Source: an uncultured Bacteroidales bacterium
GTDB lineage: Bacteria; Bacteroidota; Bacteroidia; Bacteroidales; UBA3824
Assembly (NCBI GenBank): GCA_937877455.1
Contig: CALFIU010000177.1
Span: forward strand, 62,001 to 126,000
DNA length: 64,000 bases
Direction of reading: 5' to 3'
Every line of letters begins with the position of its first letter. The first letter of the stretch is position 1. Below are positions 42,955 through 52,044 of this stretch, piece after piece. The notes under the pieces are model-generated. The model searched no databases. It worked only from the letters and a program-made list of their open reading frames with translations, and was not told the DNA's origin. The position numbers and the translations under genes were made by a program.

Positions 42955-45453
42955 CTAAAACTTAATTCCAAGTATTGTAACATCATCAACTTGTGGGGCG
43001 TTTTGTTGGGCTGTCCAATCGTCGAATGCGTTTTCTAATGCAACTTGTTGTTCTTCTGCTGTAAGTGTAGCGTTGGTTACAAAAAGTTGTTTGAGTGCCT
43101 TTTTGTTGAATTTACGATTTTTTTCGCCACCAAATTGATTTTGAAATCCGTCGGTGCAAAGGTAAATGCTGTCGCCTTTTCGCACGGTGAGTTTTTCTTG
43201 GTTGAATTTTATGTCTTTTGTATATTCTCCGATGGGACATTTTGCTGGTTCAAGTTCCACAATGTTGCCATCTCTTACGATATAGAGTGGGCTATGAGCT
43301 CCTGCGTATTCTGCAGTTTTTAGTTTTTTGTCAAACACTGTTATACAAATGTCCATTCCATCTTTCAAATCAGCTTCTTTGTCTATTATTTCAGAAATTT
43401 TGGTTTCTAAATTTTGTAAAATGGTTTCGGGAGCAGTGCCATCCATTTCGCTGATTATTTGGTTGAGTGTTGTGATTGCTAATGTTGTCATAAATGCACC
43501 CGCAACACCATGTCCTGTGCAGTCGCCAACAGCAAGGATTATTTTTCCGTCTTTTTGGTTTAAGTAGCAGAAATCGCCACCAACTTCTCGCCCTGGTCGA
43601 TAAATTACAAATACATCGCCAAAAATTTCTTTTAGTTTTTCTACGCTTGGCATTATGCTGCTTTGTACAGTTTTTGCGTATGATTCGCTTTGTGAAACGG
43701 CTCGTGATGCAAATTCCAACTTTTGATTTAGGGTTATATCTTCTGTTACCGAAAGTATGCCAGCTATTTGTCCATTGTTGTCTTTACAAGCGGTAATAGT
43801 GGTTGCTGTTGCGTTTTCTCCAGTTGTTTGATGTTTTATAGTTTGTCCATTTTGCATAACTTTTTCGTCGGCGGGGTTAGTCAAATTTAGTTGACTATCG
43901 GTTTTGCCAATAATGTCGGTTGGTTTTAATCCTACATTTTGGGCAAATTTTTGGTTTACGTATTGGTATTCAAGATTTTTGTTTTTGTAGTATATGCTTT
44001 GTGGCAAACTATTTATGGTTGTATTTACGATAGAACTACTGAAACTTAGTTTTTCTTTTTCGCATTTGTCTTTAACATCTTCTATTTGTTTGAGAAGCTT
44101 TTGTTCGGGAGTTTTGTCTGTTATTACAAGCAAAAATTCGCCTTTTTTTAGAGGGTGGTTAATAAATCTAATTTCATAAAGTTTTGGTTCATCGTTTTTG
44201 TCGTGTCCTGTGGTTTCAATAGGATTTGCATCTTCAACAGGAAATTCTATTATTGAGTTTATTTGGTCAATACCTGATTGGTCGATAAAATTGTATATTG
44301 AAAAATGAGATGGTTCGTCGCTTGGTTCAAATGCGAACATTTTTTGTGCGGCTGCGTTACATTCTGTTATGTCAAGATCGTTTTTGATGGTTACCAAACC
44401 ACTTGAAATTGTATTTGATAAAATATTTAAATAACTTTGTTTTTGATTGTTATCTGATGTTAGTTGTTCTATTTTGGATTCGTTATCCTTTATTTTGTTG
44501 TTTAGATTTGTTATTTCAAGTTCGCAATCTTTTAGTTTTTTTGATTCGGAGTTAGCAGTGTTGAGAGCGGCGCAAATTTTTGTAAATTCGTGTGCTGTAT
44601 CTGCTGGTGAATCAAATTGTGTGCTTTTTTTGTTTTCAGCTGCTTCTGCAAGTGTTTCTAATGGTTTTTTGACGTATTTTATAAGTGTTTTTATTATTAA
44701 AAATACCATTGTTACAAATAATAGCAAGAGAATTATGGCCATTACACTTGATTTTTTTGTGTGTCCAGAAAATAGGCTTGCGCGTTTTACTTGTAGATAT
44801 ACTAATGTTGTTCCATGAATATCGTCTAATGGTATAAGAGAACGTGTTAAATCGTTGGATTTTGCTTTGCGACGGTCTTTGGGTTGGATAAACTCTATTT
44901 CGGAGTCGAATGTTGTTCCAAGTTCGTTGATAAATTCACGATCTATTTTTTTGAAAATAGCAAATGTTCCATCTTTTGGCTCACCTTCTGATGTTTGTAC
45001 ACCTTCGGCAACTACATAATAAAATTCACCGTCTATTTCTGCATAGAAAGTTACATTTTCGCCGTTGCGAGTGTTGAAACATATTCCGCTAACCAAGTCT
45101 TCTGGTAGGGTAAAATTATCGGGATAGATAATGTTATTTTTTTCGTTGAAAACTACAAGGCGTTTTTTTTTGTCATCCGACATGAGAGCATTGCAGTTGA
45201 TTTCAACCCATTCTTTATTTGGATTGGAAATAAATTCAACAACTTCGTCCCATTCTGAGGCTTCGTGTATTGAACCTATCAAATCAGAGTTTATGTGTTT
45301 GAACATATTGATATACAGATTGTTCAAACTTGAACTGTTTTTAACACCGATAAAAAAAGTTGAAAAATAGAATACCAATGCCATTGCTATGGCTATAACT
45401 GCAAATATGGTAATTATTTTTTTGCCTACTAATGTTTTTATTTTTTTTGCCAT
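42955..45453 (-). CDS. Membrane PAS-PP2C (SpoIIE-type) phosphatase
   Basis: 832 residues from the ATG at 45453; the longer frame overlaps the previous gene and crosses the promoter box. Two membrane helices (near 12-32 and 238-260) flank a periplasmic domain resembling CHASE4 (HEASEWDEVVEFI). HAMP, coiled coil, two PAS domains and a C-terminal SpoIIE-like PP2C domain follow; the latter has metal-binding YRPGREVGGDFCYL, GDCTGHGVAGAFMT, CITVFD and STDGFQNQ-like CTDGFQNQFG. It should dephosphorylate a Ser/Thr-phosphorylated STAS-type protein. A SiaB-like kinase (22150) and a STAS protein (24539) elsewhere in the window are candidate partners. Confidence 0.9.
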   Translation of the reverse strand: MAKKIKTLVGKKIITIFAVIAIAMALVFYFSTFFIGVKNSSSLNNLYINMFKHINSDLIGSIHEASEWDEVVEFISNPNKEWVEINCNALMSDDKKKRLVVFNEKNNIIYPDNFTLPEDLVSGICFNTRNGENVTFYAEIDGEFYYVVAEGVQTSEGEPKDGTFAIFKKIDREFINELGTTFDSEIEFIQPKDRRKAKSNDLTRSLIPLDDIHGTTLVYLQVKRASLFSGHTKKSSVMAIILLLLFVTMVFLIIKTLIKYVKKPLETLAEAAENKKSTQFDSPADTAHEFTKICAALNTANSESKKLKDCELEITNLNNKIKDNESKIEQLTSDNNQKQSYLNILSNTISSGLVTIKNDLDITECNAAAQKMFAFEPSDEPSHFSIYNFIDQSGIDQINSIIEFPVEDANPIETTGHDKNDEPKLYEIRFINHPLKKGEFLLVITDKTPEQKLLKQIEDVKDKCEKEKLSFSSSIVNTTINSLPQSIYYKNKNLEYQYVNQKFAQNVGLKPTDIIGKTDSQLNLTNPADEKVMQNGQTIKHQTTGENATATTITACKDNNGQIAGILSVTEDITLNQKLEFASRAVSQSESYAKTVQSSIMPSVEKLKEIFGDVFVIYRPGREVGGDFCYLNQKDGKIILAVGDCTGHGVAGAFMTTLAITTLNQIISEMDGTAPETILQNLETKISEIIDKEADLKDGMDICITVFDKKLKTAEYAGAHSPLYIVRDGNIVELEPAKCPIGEYTKDIKFNQEKLTVRKGDSIYLCTDGFQNQFGGEKNRKFNKKALKQLFVTNATLTAEEQQVALENAFDDWTAQQNAPQVDDVTILGIKF

Positions 45454-45486
45454 TTTATTTGAAAAAACTTTATGTTTTTTAACATA

Positions 45487-45494
45487 CAAATATA
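45487..45494 (-). promoter_or_regulatory. -7 box (TATATTTG) of the PP2C gene
   Basis: TATATTTG on the minus strand, 34 bp before the ATG at 45453. Confidence 0.55.
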
Positions 45495-45544
45495 GTGCAA
45501 TATTTTTGGTTTTTTGCGGATTATTGTGTTTTTTATTATGTTTT

Positions 45545-47152
45545 TTATGCAAAAGGTATTGTAAATTTAAATACTGTACCTTGGGGTTTATTGTCTTCTA
45601 CCCAAATTTTTCCACCCATTGATTTTACAAAATCTAAACAGAGCATAAGTCCGAGTCCTGTGCCTTTTTCATTTGATGTACCGATAGTGCTTTTTAGCTG
45701 TGGCGAGTTGCCAAAAATGCTTTGTTTCTGTTCTTCGGTTAACCCAACGCCTGTGTCGGCTACAGCTATTTCTGCAAAATTTTCGTCTTGAGCTGTGTTG
45801 ATAGATAAGGTGATTTTTCCATCGGGTTCGGTGAATTTTATAGCGTTAACTATTAAGTTGCGTAATATTGCATTAAGGGCTTGCATATCTGCGAAAACTT
45901 CGGTGAAGTTGCCTGCAATACTTTCGAGTGTTATATTTTTTTGTTTGGCTTGAGGTAAAAGTAGTTCTATGCTGCGGTTTATAAGGTCTTCTACATCAAT
46001 TATTTCGTTGTGTTTATTTTGATGTATAAATTGGCTTTTTGCCCACACTAAAAGGTTTTCGAGTATGGAGTATGTTGAACTGCTGCAATCGTTTATTATT
46101 TCGGAGTATTTTTTTACCATCGAAATGTTAGTGTCTGGTGTATCAAATTCTTGAATTTGTAGCATGCTTATGTTGCGAAGGTTGCCTACGCTGTTGCGCA
46201 AATCGTGGCTTATGAGTGAGAACATTTTGTCTCGCATTTCTACTTGGTTGTGTAGTATTTTGCTTGTGTTTTCAAGACTACGATATTTGTTGATAATCAA
46301 TGTTATATCTTCGATATAAGCACAAAAATGACTATAATCACCATTGGGATTTTTTAGTGGTGTAACGTTAATTATAGACCAATACTTTTGTCCGTTTTTT
46401 GATTGTATTTGATATTCACCTCTCCATTTTATGCCGTGTTTTATATTGTCCCATAGTTCGCGGTAATTTGGGAGTATTTGGTCTTGAAAATCTTGTACAC
46501 GATGCCCGATAATTTCTTGTGGAGTGTAACCTATTTTTTTGCTAAATGATTGGTTTATTTGCACAATTACGCCTTCTATGTCTGCTATAATGACGTTTGT
46601 GTCAGCTCTTTCCATTACTTGCCTATAAACGTTTTTATCGCTGTTTATTTCATCAGAATGTAGTTTTGGTGTGTCAATGGATCCTGCCCAATAAATTTTT
46701 CCTGTTTTTGGACATATACTTTTTTTTATTTTTATGGATACTGATATTAACTGGTTGCTTGGGCTTACCAATTGTCCTAATAATTCTATAATTTTGTTGT
46801 TTTCGGGCTTGTCTATCAAGCGTTTAAGTTCTATATAAGTTTCTGTACTGAGCAGACACATTATTGGCGAGTTTAGACAAAATTGTTGAGAATGTCCCGA
46901 CATTGTTGTTATTTGGCTGTTGATGTATATGAAGTGTAGATTGGTGTCGAGAGCAAATAGTACAGTGCCAATGCTTGTTGAAATTGTTTCTAATATGTTT
47001 GGTGGTGGATTGTTATGTTTTTCAGTTTGCATTTTTTCTAACGAATCTGCGATGTTTTGGTTTGCTTTGCGCACGGTTCGTAGTTGAAAAAAAAAGATTA
47101 TTGCCGTTAGTGTATTGGTTGCTACCAAAATTATAGTTATTATTTGCCACAT
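45545..47152 (-). CDS. PAS-domain sensor histidine kinase
   Basis: 535 residues. One N-terminal membrane helix (2-22), two PAS-like domains (about 55-150 and 170-285), then DHp with the H-box FSLISHDLRNSVGNL (phosphoacceptor His present) and an ATPase domain with N-box NLIVNAIKF, G1 DTGVGLT and G2 GTGLGLMLCLDF. It is a complete kinase without a receiver. It lies immediately upstream of the PP2C phosphatase, which has its own promoter. Confidence 0.9.
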   Translation of the reverse strand: MWQIITIILVATNTLTAIIFFFQLRTVRKANQNIADSLEKMQTEKHNNPPPNILETISTSIGTVLFALDTNLHFIYINSQITTMSGHSQQFCLNSPIMCLLSTETYIELKRLIDKPENNKIIELLGQLVSPSNQLISVSIKIKKSICPKTGKIYWAGSIDTPKLHSDEINSDKNVYRQVMERADTNVIIADIEGVIVQINQSFSKKIGYTPQEIIGHRVQDFQDQILPNYRELWDNIKHGIKWRGEYQIQSKNGQKYWSIINVTPLKNPNGDYSHFCAYIEDITLIINKYRSLENTSKILHNQVEMRDKMFSLISHDLRNSVGNLRNISMLQIQEFDTPDTNISMVKKYSEIINDCSSSTYSILENLLVWAKSQFIHQNKHNEIIDVEDLINRSIELLLPQAKQKNITLESIAGNFTEVFADMQALNAILRNLIVNAIKFTEPDGKITLSINTAQDENFAEIAVADTGVGLTEEQKQSIFGNSPQLKSTIGTSNEKGTGLGLMLCLDFVKSMGGKIWVEDNKPQGTVFKFTIPFA

Positions 47153-47212
47153 TGTTTTTTGAAGTGAGTTAAAAAAAATAATAAAAAAGCCGTTATATAA
47201 AAAGGTGTAAAA

Positions 47213-47248
47213 ATGCCACCGTAATGTTGTTGTACAGAGCGGTGGCTT
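47213..47248 (-). terminator. Terminator of the amylase operon
   Basis: GCCACCG (47215-47221) / CGGTGGC (47240-47246), followed on the minus strand by ATTTTT. Confidence 0.75.
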
Positions 47249-47254
47249 TAAGTT

Positions 47255-48529
47255 TTATTTTGCAACAAAAATTTTGTATTCCCATGGCTTGAGAGTAAAG
47301 TTCTCAAGTGTTGAGAATTTTTTTTCTTCGTTTGTAAGGAAGTCGGTGTATTTACCCTCTAAGAGTTGGTTTTCTGCTTTAAATTCCGTTTGTTCGTGGC
47401 TTAGATTAAAAAAGGCAATCACTTTGTTTTTGTCTTTTATTCTTGCAAATACGTATGCTCGTGAGTTGTCGGAAGTGAATATTTTTGAAAAACTACCACC
47501 AAATTTTCCGTTCCAAAGTGCAGGATTGTCTTTTTTTAGCCCGTTAAGTTTTTTGTAAAAATCTTCGAGAGGGTAGTCGCCCCATTCGATGCAATCTTTT
47601 TCAAAAAAAGGTAGGCTACGGTTTAATGCGCTTTCTTGTCCGCTGTATATCAGTGGCATTGCAGGAAGACAATATGATAAAACAGCGTATGTTTTTGCAC
47701 CGTTGCCATATCTTTGATATTCGCTACCGTGCCATGAGTTTTCGTCGTGGTTTGAGGTAAACACCATGCGGTATTCGCTATTTGGATAATTCCAAATTTC
47801 AGCCGAACGATAGTGGTCAAGGTCGTAAACGTTTTGTTCTCGACGTGTGATTTTAGCCATCAGTGCTTGAAGATTCCACGAGTACGACATATCGAATGCT
47901 TGGTGTATTTGAGGATCTTCCCATTCAGCGAGCCAAAACAAATCTTTTTTCTTTTTTTCAATTTCTGTACGGGCTTGTATCCAAAAATCAACAGGTACAA
48001 GTCCCGCCATGTCGCAACGATAGCCGTCGATGTCTAACTTTTCTACCCAAAATTTCAAGGCGTCTATCATAGCCTCTCTTGTGGCAGGATTGCCGTAGTT
48101 TAGATGAGCTGTATCTGTCCAATCTGCGTTTGGAGCTTTTATGTTGCCCCATTGGTCGCGTTCGTAATATTCGGGGTGTGAGGTTATCCATTCGTGATCC
48201 CAAGCGGTGTGATTGGCAACCCAGTCGAGAACAACGTGCATACCAGCTTTGTGAATTTGGTCAACTACAATTTTAAGGTCGTCTATTGTTCCGTAGTCGG
48301 GATTAACTGTTTTGTAATCGCGTATGCTGTATGCGCTACCGAGCGTTCCTTTGCGGTTAACTTGTCCTACAGGAAATATTGGCATAAGCCAAACTATGCT
48401 TACACCCATATTTTTTAGTCGGTTGATGTGAGGAACAAATGCTTTAAGAGTTCCTTCTTTTGTATATTGGCGTATATTTACTTCGTAAATATTTGCTGCC
48501 TTTGTCCATTCTGCTATTTTAAACGACAT
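47255..48529 (-). CDS. GH13 alpha-amylase family enzyme, cytoplasmic
   Basis: 424 residues, no signal peptide. The (beta/alpha)8 barrel shows the four GH13 regions: VVLDWVANHT (I), IDGYRCDMAG (II, nucleophile Asp), FWLAEWED (III, acid Glu) and FTSNHDENS (IV). A short C-terminal beta domain follows. It probably cleaves glycogen or imported maltodextrin inside the cell. It is 41 bp downstream of malQ and on the same strand. Confidence 0.92.
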   Translation of the reverse strand: MSFKIAEWTKAANIYEVNIRQYTKEGTLKAFVPHINRLKNMGVSIVWLMPIFPVGQVNRKGTLGSAYSIRDYKTVNPDYGTIDDLKIVVDQIHKAGMHVVLDWVANHTAWDHEWITSHPEYYERDQWGNIKAPNADWTDTAHLNYGNPATREAMIDALKFWVEKLDIDGYRCDMAGLVPVDFWIQARTEIEKKKKDLFWLAEWEDPQIHQAFDMSYSWNLQALMAKITRREQNVYDLDHYRSAEIWNYPNSEYRMVFTSNHDENSWHGSEYQRYGNGAKTYAVLSYCLPAMPLIYSGQESALNRSLPFFEKDCIEWGDYPLEDFYKKLNGLKKDNPALWNGKFGGSFSKIFTSDNSRAYVFARIKDKNKVIAFFNLSHEQTEFKAENQLLEGKYTDFLTNEEKKFSTLENFTLKPWEYKIFVAK

Positions 48530-48570
48530 ATTTTTGTGTTTTATTTGGTTTATGTTTGTATTTTTTTATT

Positions 48571-51270
48571 TTAGTATGCTTCATCTCTACCTGAGATGTG
48601 TAGCATAGAACGCAACATTCCATTAAAATTGGTTGCAGCCAAAAGTGTGTCTGTGCTTATGTGGCAACGGTAGCACCAATAGTGATTGCTTTCTGATGGT
48701 ATATTGATGCGTTCTTCTTGTGGTTTTTCGTAACGTAACACTTCGTCCATTCCGAGTAGGTCTTGAATTGGGAATACAGCCCACATTGCAGGTGAATACA
48801 AGTGTTGGTAGATTATTTCTTTAACAACGTTGGTTTCGCAATAGTATGGAGCATCGCCATTTTGACCAAGTATTGTGTTGTAAAACCGTTTAGAACGCTC
48901 TCTATCTTCTTCCCACCAAGCGCGTATTACGGAAGTGTCGTGTGATGATGGTGTTGCTACGCTTAGGTACGGATAACTTGCTGGTCGTCCAAATTCTACT
49001 CGTGGTTCTTTTGGCATACGTTGTATTTCAAGACTTAAGATGTTAAGTTCTTTCATTACTTCTGGTACGCAAGCTGGAATCATGCCAAGGTCTTCGCCGC
49101 AGACAAGCATATCAGTACTTTCTATCAAAGCTGGAAGTTTTATTTCGGCTTGACGTTTCCATAGATTTTCGCTTCTATGGTAGTAATAATCGTTGTATAT
49201 GTCGCTTATTACTTGGCGAGCATAAGGGTCGAGTTCTTTGTATGAGTATGTTTTAAACAGCGTGTGTCGTGGGTGTATCTTGTCGGGATTGTTTGGGTCT
49301 TGTATAAAAAGCACTTCACTTGAGAGATGAAGCAATTTTTGTTTCATTATCGTAAATTTGAGAAAGTCTTCGGGGCTTGTTACTCCGAGTCTCTTGAAAT
49401 ACGATTCTATTTTTTGCTGTGTATTGAACTCTTCTTTAAATTTGAAACATCCGTGAGTTGTTTCTTCAAAGAAACAATGTATTACGTATCCTGTATCTTC
49501 GTTAAAAAATGTACGTAGCATGTGCTCTCTAACGTATGGGGTGCAGAATCTTTCGTAGTTGAATGTTACTCCACGGTCTGTTAGTTCTTTTTTGTCAATT
49601 GGCATTACGGGGTTGAATACGCCAAGTATGCCTCGCGTTTGAGATGTGCTTATGCTCCAAATTCTGAAAAATCCGAGAATGTGGTCAATGCGATAGGCAT
49701 CGAAGTATTCTGACATTTTTTTTAATCTTGCTTTCCACCACGCAAAACCGTCTTTGGCCATTTCGTCCCAATTGTATGTTGGAAATCCCCAATTTTGTCC
49801 GTCTTCAGAAAAATCATCTGGTGGTGCGCCTGCTTGTTGGTCGAGGTGATAGAGGTTTGGATTTACCCATGCATCTACGCTGTTGCGAATTATTCCAATG
49901 GGTATGTCGCCTTTTAATACAATGCCGTTTTCGCGAGCATAGTCTGATACTTTTTTTAATTGAAGATGTAGGTGATATTGAATAAAAAAATGTATGGCTA
50001 TGTCGTCAAAACTTTCGCTATCTGGTTGACACAAGTTGTTGACAAATGATTGCGAAAATTTTGCATATTCTCCCCATTTAGAGAAATCTGCTGTGCTGTT
50101 GAGGTCGCGTAAATAAGAGAAAACAGCGTATGGTTTTAGCCAATCTTTGTTTTTTTCAAAAAACTTTTGATATTCTGGGTCTTGTAGAAATGCTCGTTTA
50201 TTTTTATCGTAGATTACTTTAAATAATCTCGATTTAAGTGTCATAACTTGTTCGTAATCTATTTTTTCGAGTTGGTTTAGTTCTTCACTGTGTTGTTGCA
50301 GACTACTTGCGGCTTCTAGTGTTAATTCTCCCATTTCGCTTACTCTTAAATATATAGGGTGTAATGCAAACACTGATAAGCAACCGTATGGATACGAGTC
50401 TGTGTATGTGTGGGTTTGAATGGTATCGTTTACGGGGAGTAATTGTATCATTCTTAAGCCAGTGGCTTTTGCCCAGTCTATTAGTTTTATTAAATCGAGA
50501 AATTCTCCAACGCCCAAGCCTTCTTTGCTTCGTAACGAGAATACTGGCACTGCTACGCCAGCTCCTTTCCAAGGGTAACGAGGAAACTTGAAATCTTCAT
50601 CGTTGAGAAAGTAGAATGCGTTGTCGCCAACTGGGGCCTGAAAATAACGTGAAAGATATTCTTCAAGTGCTACTCTGTTGGTTTGTTTGTTGCAGATGCA
50701 ATATTTATATTCTGTATATTGTTCTGGTTTGTTTATGGTAAATTCTGCACTCCAAATAGGGAATAGCTCATCGTTTAGTGGTACAATGATGTTGTCTTCG
50801 GGTATTCGTCCGATGAATTTTATTGCAACATAGTTTTCTTGTTTTACTCTAACCAGAGGAATGGATGCCCTTACAGAAATTTTTCCTTCTGTTTTATTGG
50901 TAAGCCTTTCTACTTTTTGCTGATTTTTACGATTAAAAATCACAGATTTGAAAGCCGACGAATACATTGCGTTGAGGGGCGATGAGGTTGGTTTCCAAAA
51001 TTCTTGTATAAAAATTTCTGGTGGTTCGTAGTTTGGAAAATGAAAATTACGCCAACCATATTCGTAAAGAGTTGTTCCGATATTGTTATCAATCATCATA
51101 TATCGGTATTGAAAAGGTTGTGTAGTTGCATAATCGATTTGATGTTCCAAAATCCAATCGCCATCATTTTGTGGTGTCATGATGACAGGTGTGCTTTTGC
51201 CTGGCAGTCCTTCTATTGCTATTTGCTGTCCATAGCAGGTTCGATAATTTATCTTAAAAGTTATTTTCAT
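48571..51270 (-). CDS. malQ: 4-alpha-glucanotransferase, DPE2-type with N-terminal starch-binding domains
   Basis: 899 residues. The N-terminal about 270 residues look like two CBM20-type modules (aromatic-rich, for example YEYGWRNFHFPNY). A GH77 core follows: WKGAGVAVPVFSLRSKEGLG, LKGDIPIGI, QNWGFPTYNWDEM, YRIDHILGFFRIW (nucleophile Asp in RIDH), ICGEDLG-like LVCGEDLGMIP (acid Glu) and SSHDTSVIRAWWE. The length and order match plant-type disproportionating enzyme 2 as found in Bacteroidetes. It transfers glucan segments between maltodextrins and glycogen. Confidence 0.94.
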   Translation of the reverse strand: MKITFKINYRTCYGQQIAIEGLPGKSTPVIMTPQNDGDWILEHQIDYATTQPFQYRYMMIDNNIGTTLYEYGWRNFHFPNYEPPEIFIQEFWKPTSSPLNAMYSSAFKSVIFNRKNQQKVERLTNKTEGKISVRASIPLVRVKQENYVAIKFIGRIPEDNIIVPLNDELFPIWSAEFTINKPEQYTEYKYCICNKQTNRVALEEYLSRYFQAPVGDNAFYFLNDEDFKFPRYPWKGAGVAVPVFSLRSKEGLGVGEFLDLIKLIDWAKATGLRMIQLLPVNDTIQTHTYTDSYPYGCLSVFALHPIYLRVSEMGELTLEAASSLQQHSEELNQLEKIDYEQVMTLKSRLFKVIYDKNKRAFLQDPEYQKFFEKNKDWLKPYAVFSYLRDLNSTADFSKWGEYAKFSQSFVNNLCQPDSESFDDIAIHFFIQYHLHLQLKKVSDYARENGIVLKGDIPIGIIRNSVDAWVNPNLYHLDQQAGAPPDDFSEDGQNWGFPTYNWDEMAKDGFAWWKARLKKMSEYFDAYRIDHILGFFRIWSISTSQTRGILGVFNPVMPIDKKELTDRGVTFNYERFCTPYVREHMLRTFFNEDTGYVIHCFFEETTHGCFKFKEEFNTQQKIESYFKRLGVTSPEDFLKFTIMKQKLLHLSSEVLFIQDPNNPDKIHPRHTLFKTYSYKELDPYARQVISDIYNDYYYHRSENLWKRQAEIKLPALIESTDMLVCGEDLGMIPACVPEVMKELNILSLEIQRMPKEPRVEFGRPASYPYLSVATPSSHDTSVIRAWWEEDRERSKRFYNTILGQNGDAPYYCETNVVKEIIYQHLYSPAMWAVFPIQDLLGMDEVLRYEKPQEERINIPSESNHYWCYRCHISTDTLLAATNFNGMLRSMLHISGRDEAY

Positions 51271-51306
51271 TTAAATATTATTATTCCAAATCCAAATAAT
51301 GTTATT

Positions 51307-51768
51307 TTATTTTTCAACAGGCACTTTGTTGGTTTGTTTTACAACACCCATTACAAATGTGCTATGCAAACTGCCTATGCAGGTTAATAGTCCGAGTTTA
51401 TTTAGTACAAAGCTTTGATATTCATTCATGTTGTGTACATAAACCTTAATTTGATAGTCGTAGTCGCCACTAACGTTGAAACATTCGGTAACTTCGTTGT
51501 AATGAGCCATTGCTTCAACAAACTCTTGACTACATTCGCGTGTGTGTTGTTTTAGTCTTACGTTGCAGAGTACCATAAATGAATTGCCTATTTTGCTGGC
51601 ATCTACCACTGCCATGTATTTTTTTATTATGCCTTCGCGTTCCATACGTTTTACGCGTTCAAAAACTGGCGTTGTGCTTAGGTTTACTCGAACAGCAAGT
51701 TCTTTTGTGGTAAGATTGGAGTTTTCCTGTAGTTGATTTAATATTTTTATATCTGTTTCGTCAATCAT
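51307..51768 (-). CDS. Lrp/AsnC-family transcriptional regulator
   Basis: 153 residues from the ATG at 51768 (MIDETDIKILNQLQ). The longer frame starts at a non-ATG codon. The N-terminal HTH (NLTTKELAVRVNLSTTPVFERVKRME) and C-terminal RAM/ligand domain (MVLCNVRLKQHT, CFNVSGDYDYQIKVYV) are complete. It may sense an amino acid. It lies 36 bp upstream of malQ in the same direction and divergent from gdhA (277 bp), so gdhA is an obvious candidate target. A palindrome overlaps its own promoter. Confidence 0.92.
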   Translation of the reverse strand: MIDETDIKILNQLQENSNLTTKELAVRVNLSTTPVFERVKRMEREGIIKKYMAVVDASKIGNSFMVLCNVRLKQHTRECSQEFVEAMAHYNEVTECFNVSGDYDYQIKVYVHNMNEYQSFVLNKLGLLTCIGSLHSTFVMGVVKQTNKVPVEK

Positions 51769-51821
51769 ATTTATAATTTTTTGGGTCGTTGTGGTATTCG
51801 TTTGTATCAATAGCATAAATC

Positions 51822-51847
51822 TTTCTTAACGGCTCAAAGTTAAGAAA
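51822..51847 (-). promoter_or_regulatory. lrp promoter overlapped by a palindromic operator
   Basis: TTTCTTAAC (51822-51830) and GTTAAGAAA (51839-51847) are perfect 9-bp inverted arms with an 8-bp spacer. The minus-strand -7 box TAACTTTG (51842-51835) lies inside it, so a bound protein would block transcription. Autoregulation by the Lrp-like protein is the natural reading. Confidence 0.6.
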
Positions 51848-52000
51848 CTTTTTTAGAAAATTATTCTTTTGCTAAATTTATTTTTGGGTAAATTTTAATT
51901 TTTTTTGTTAAAAGGTGGAATTATAGCAGTTATTATGTTTGGGATATACGTATTTTTCGTAAAAGCGAGGTTAAAATTTTTTAGTTTGCAAGTATTGGTA

Positions 52001-52008
52001 TAGTTTTG
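52001..52008 (+). promoter_or_regulatory. -7 box (TAGTTTTG) of gdhA
   Basis: TAGTTTTGC 37 bp before the gdhA ATG; no good -33 element is visible, suggesting activation. Confidence 0.5.
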
Positions 52009-52044
52009 CAGCGTAAAAATTAAAAAATAAAAAAGAATTTAGCT

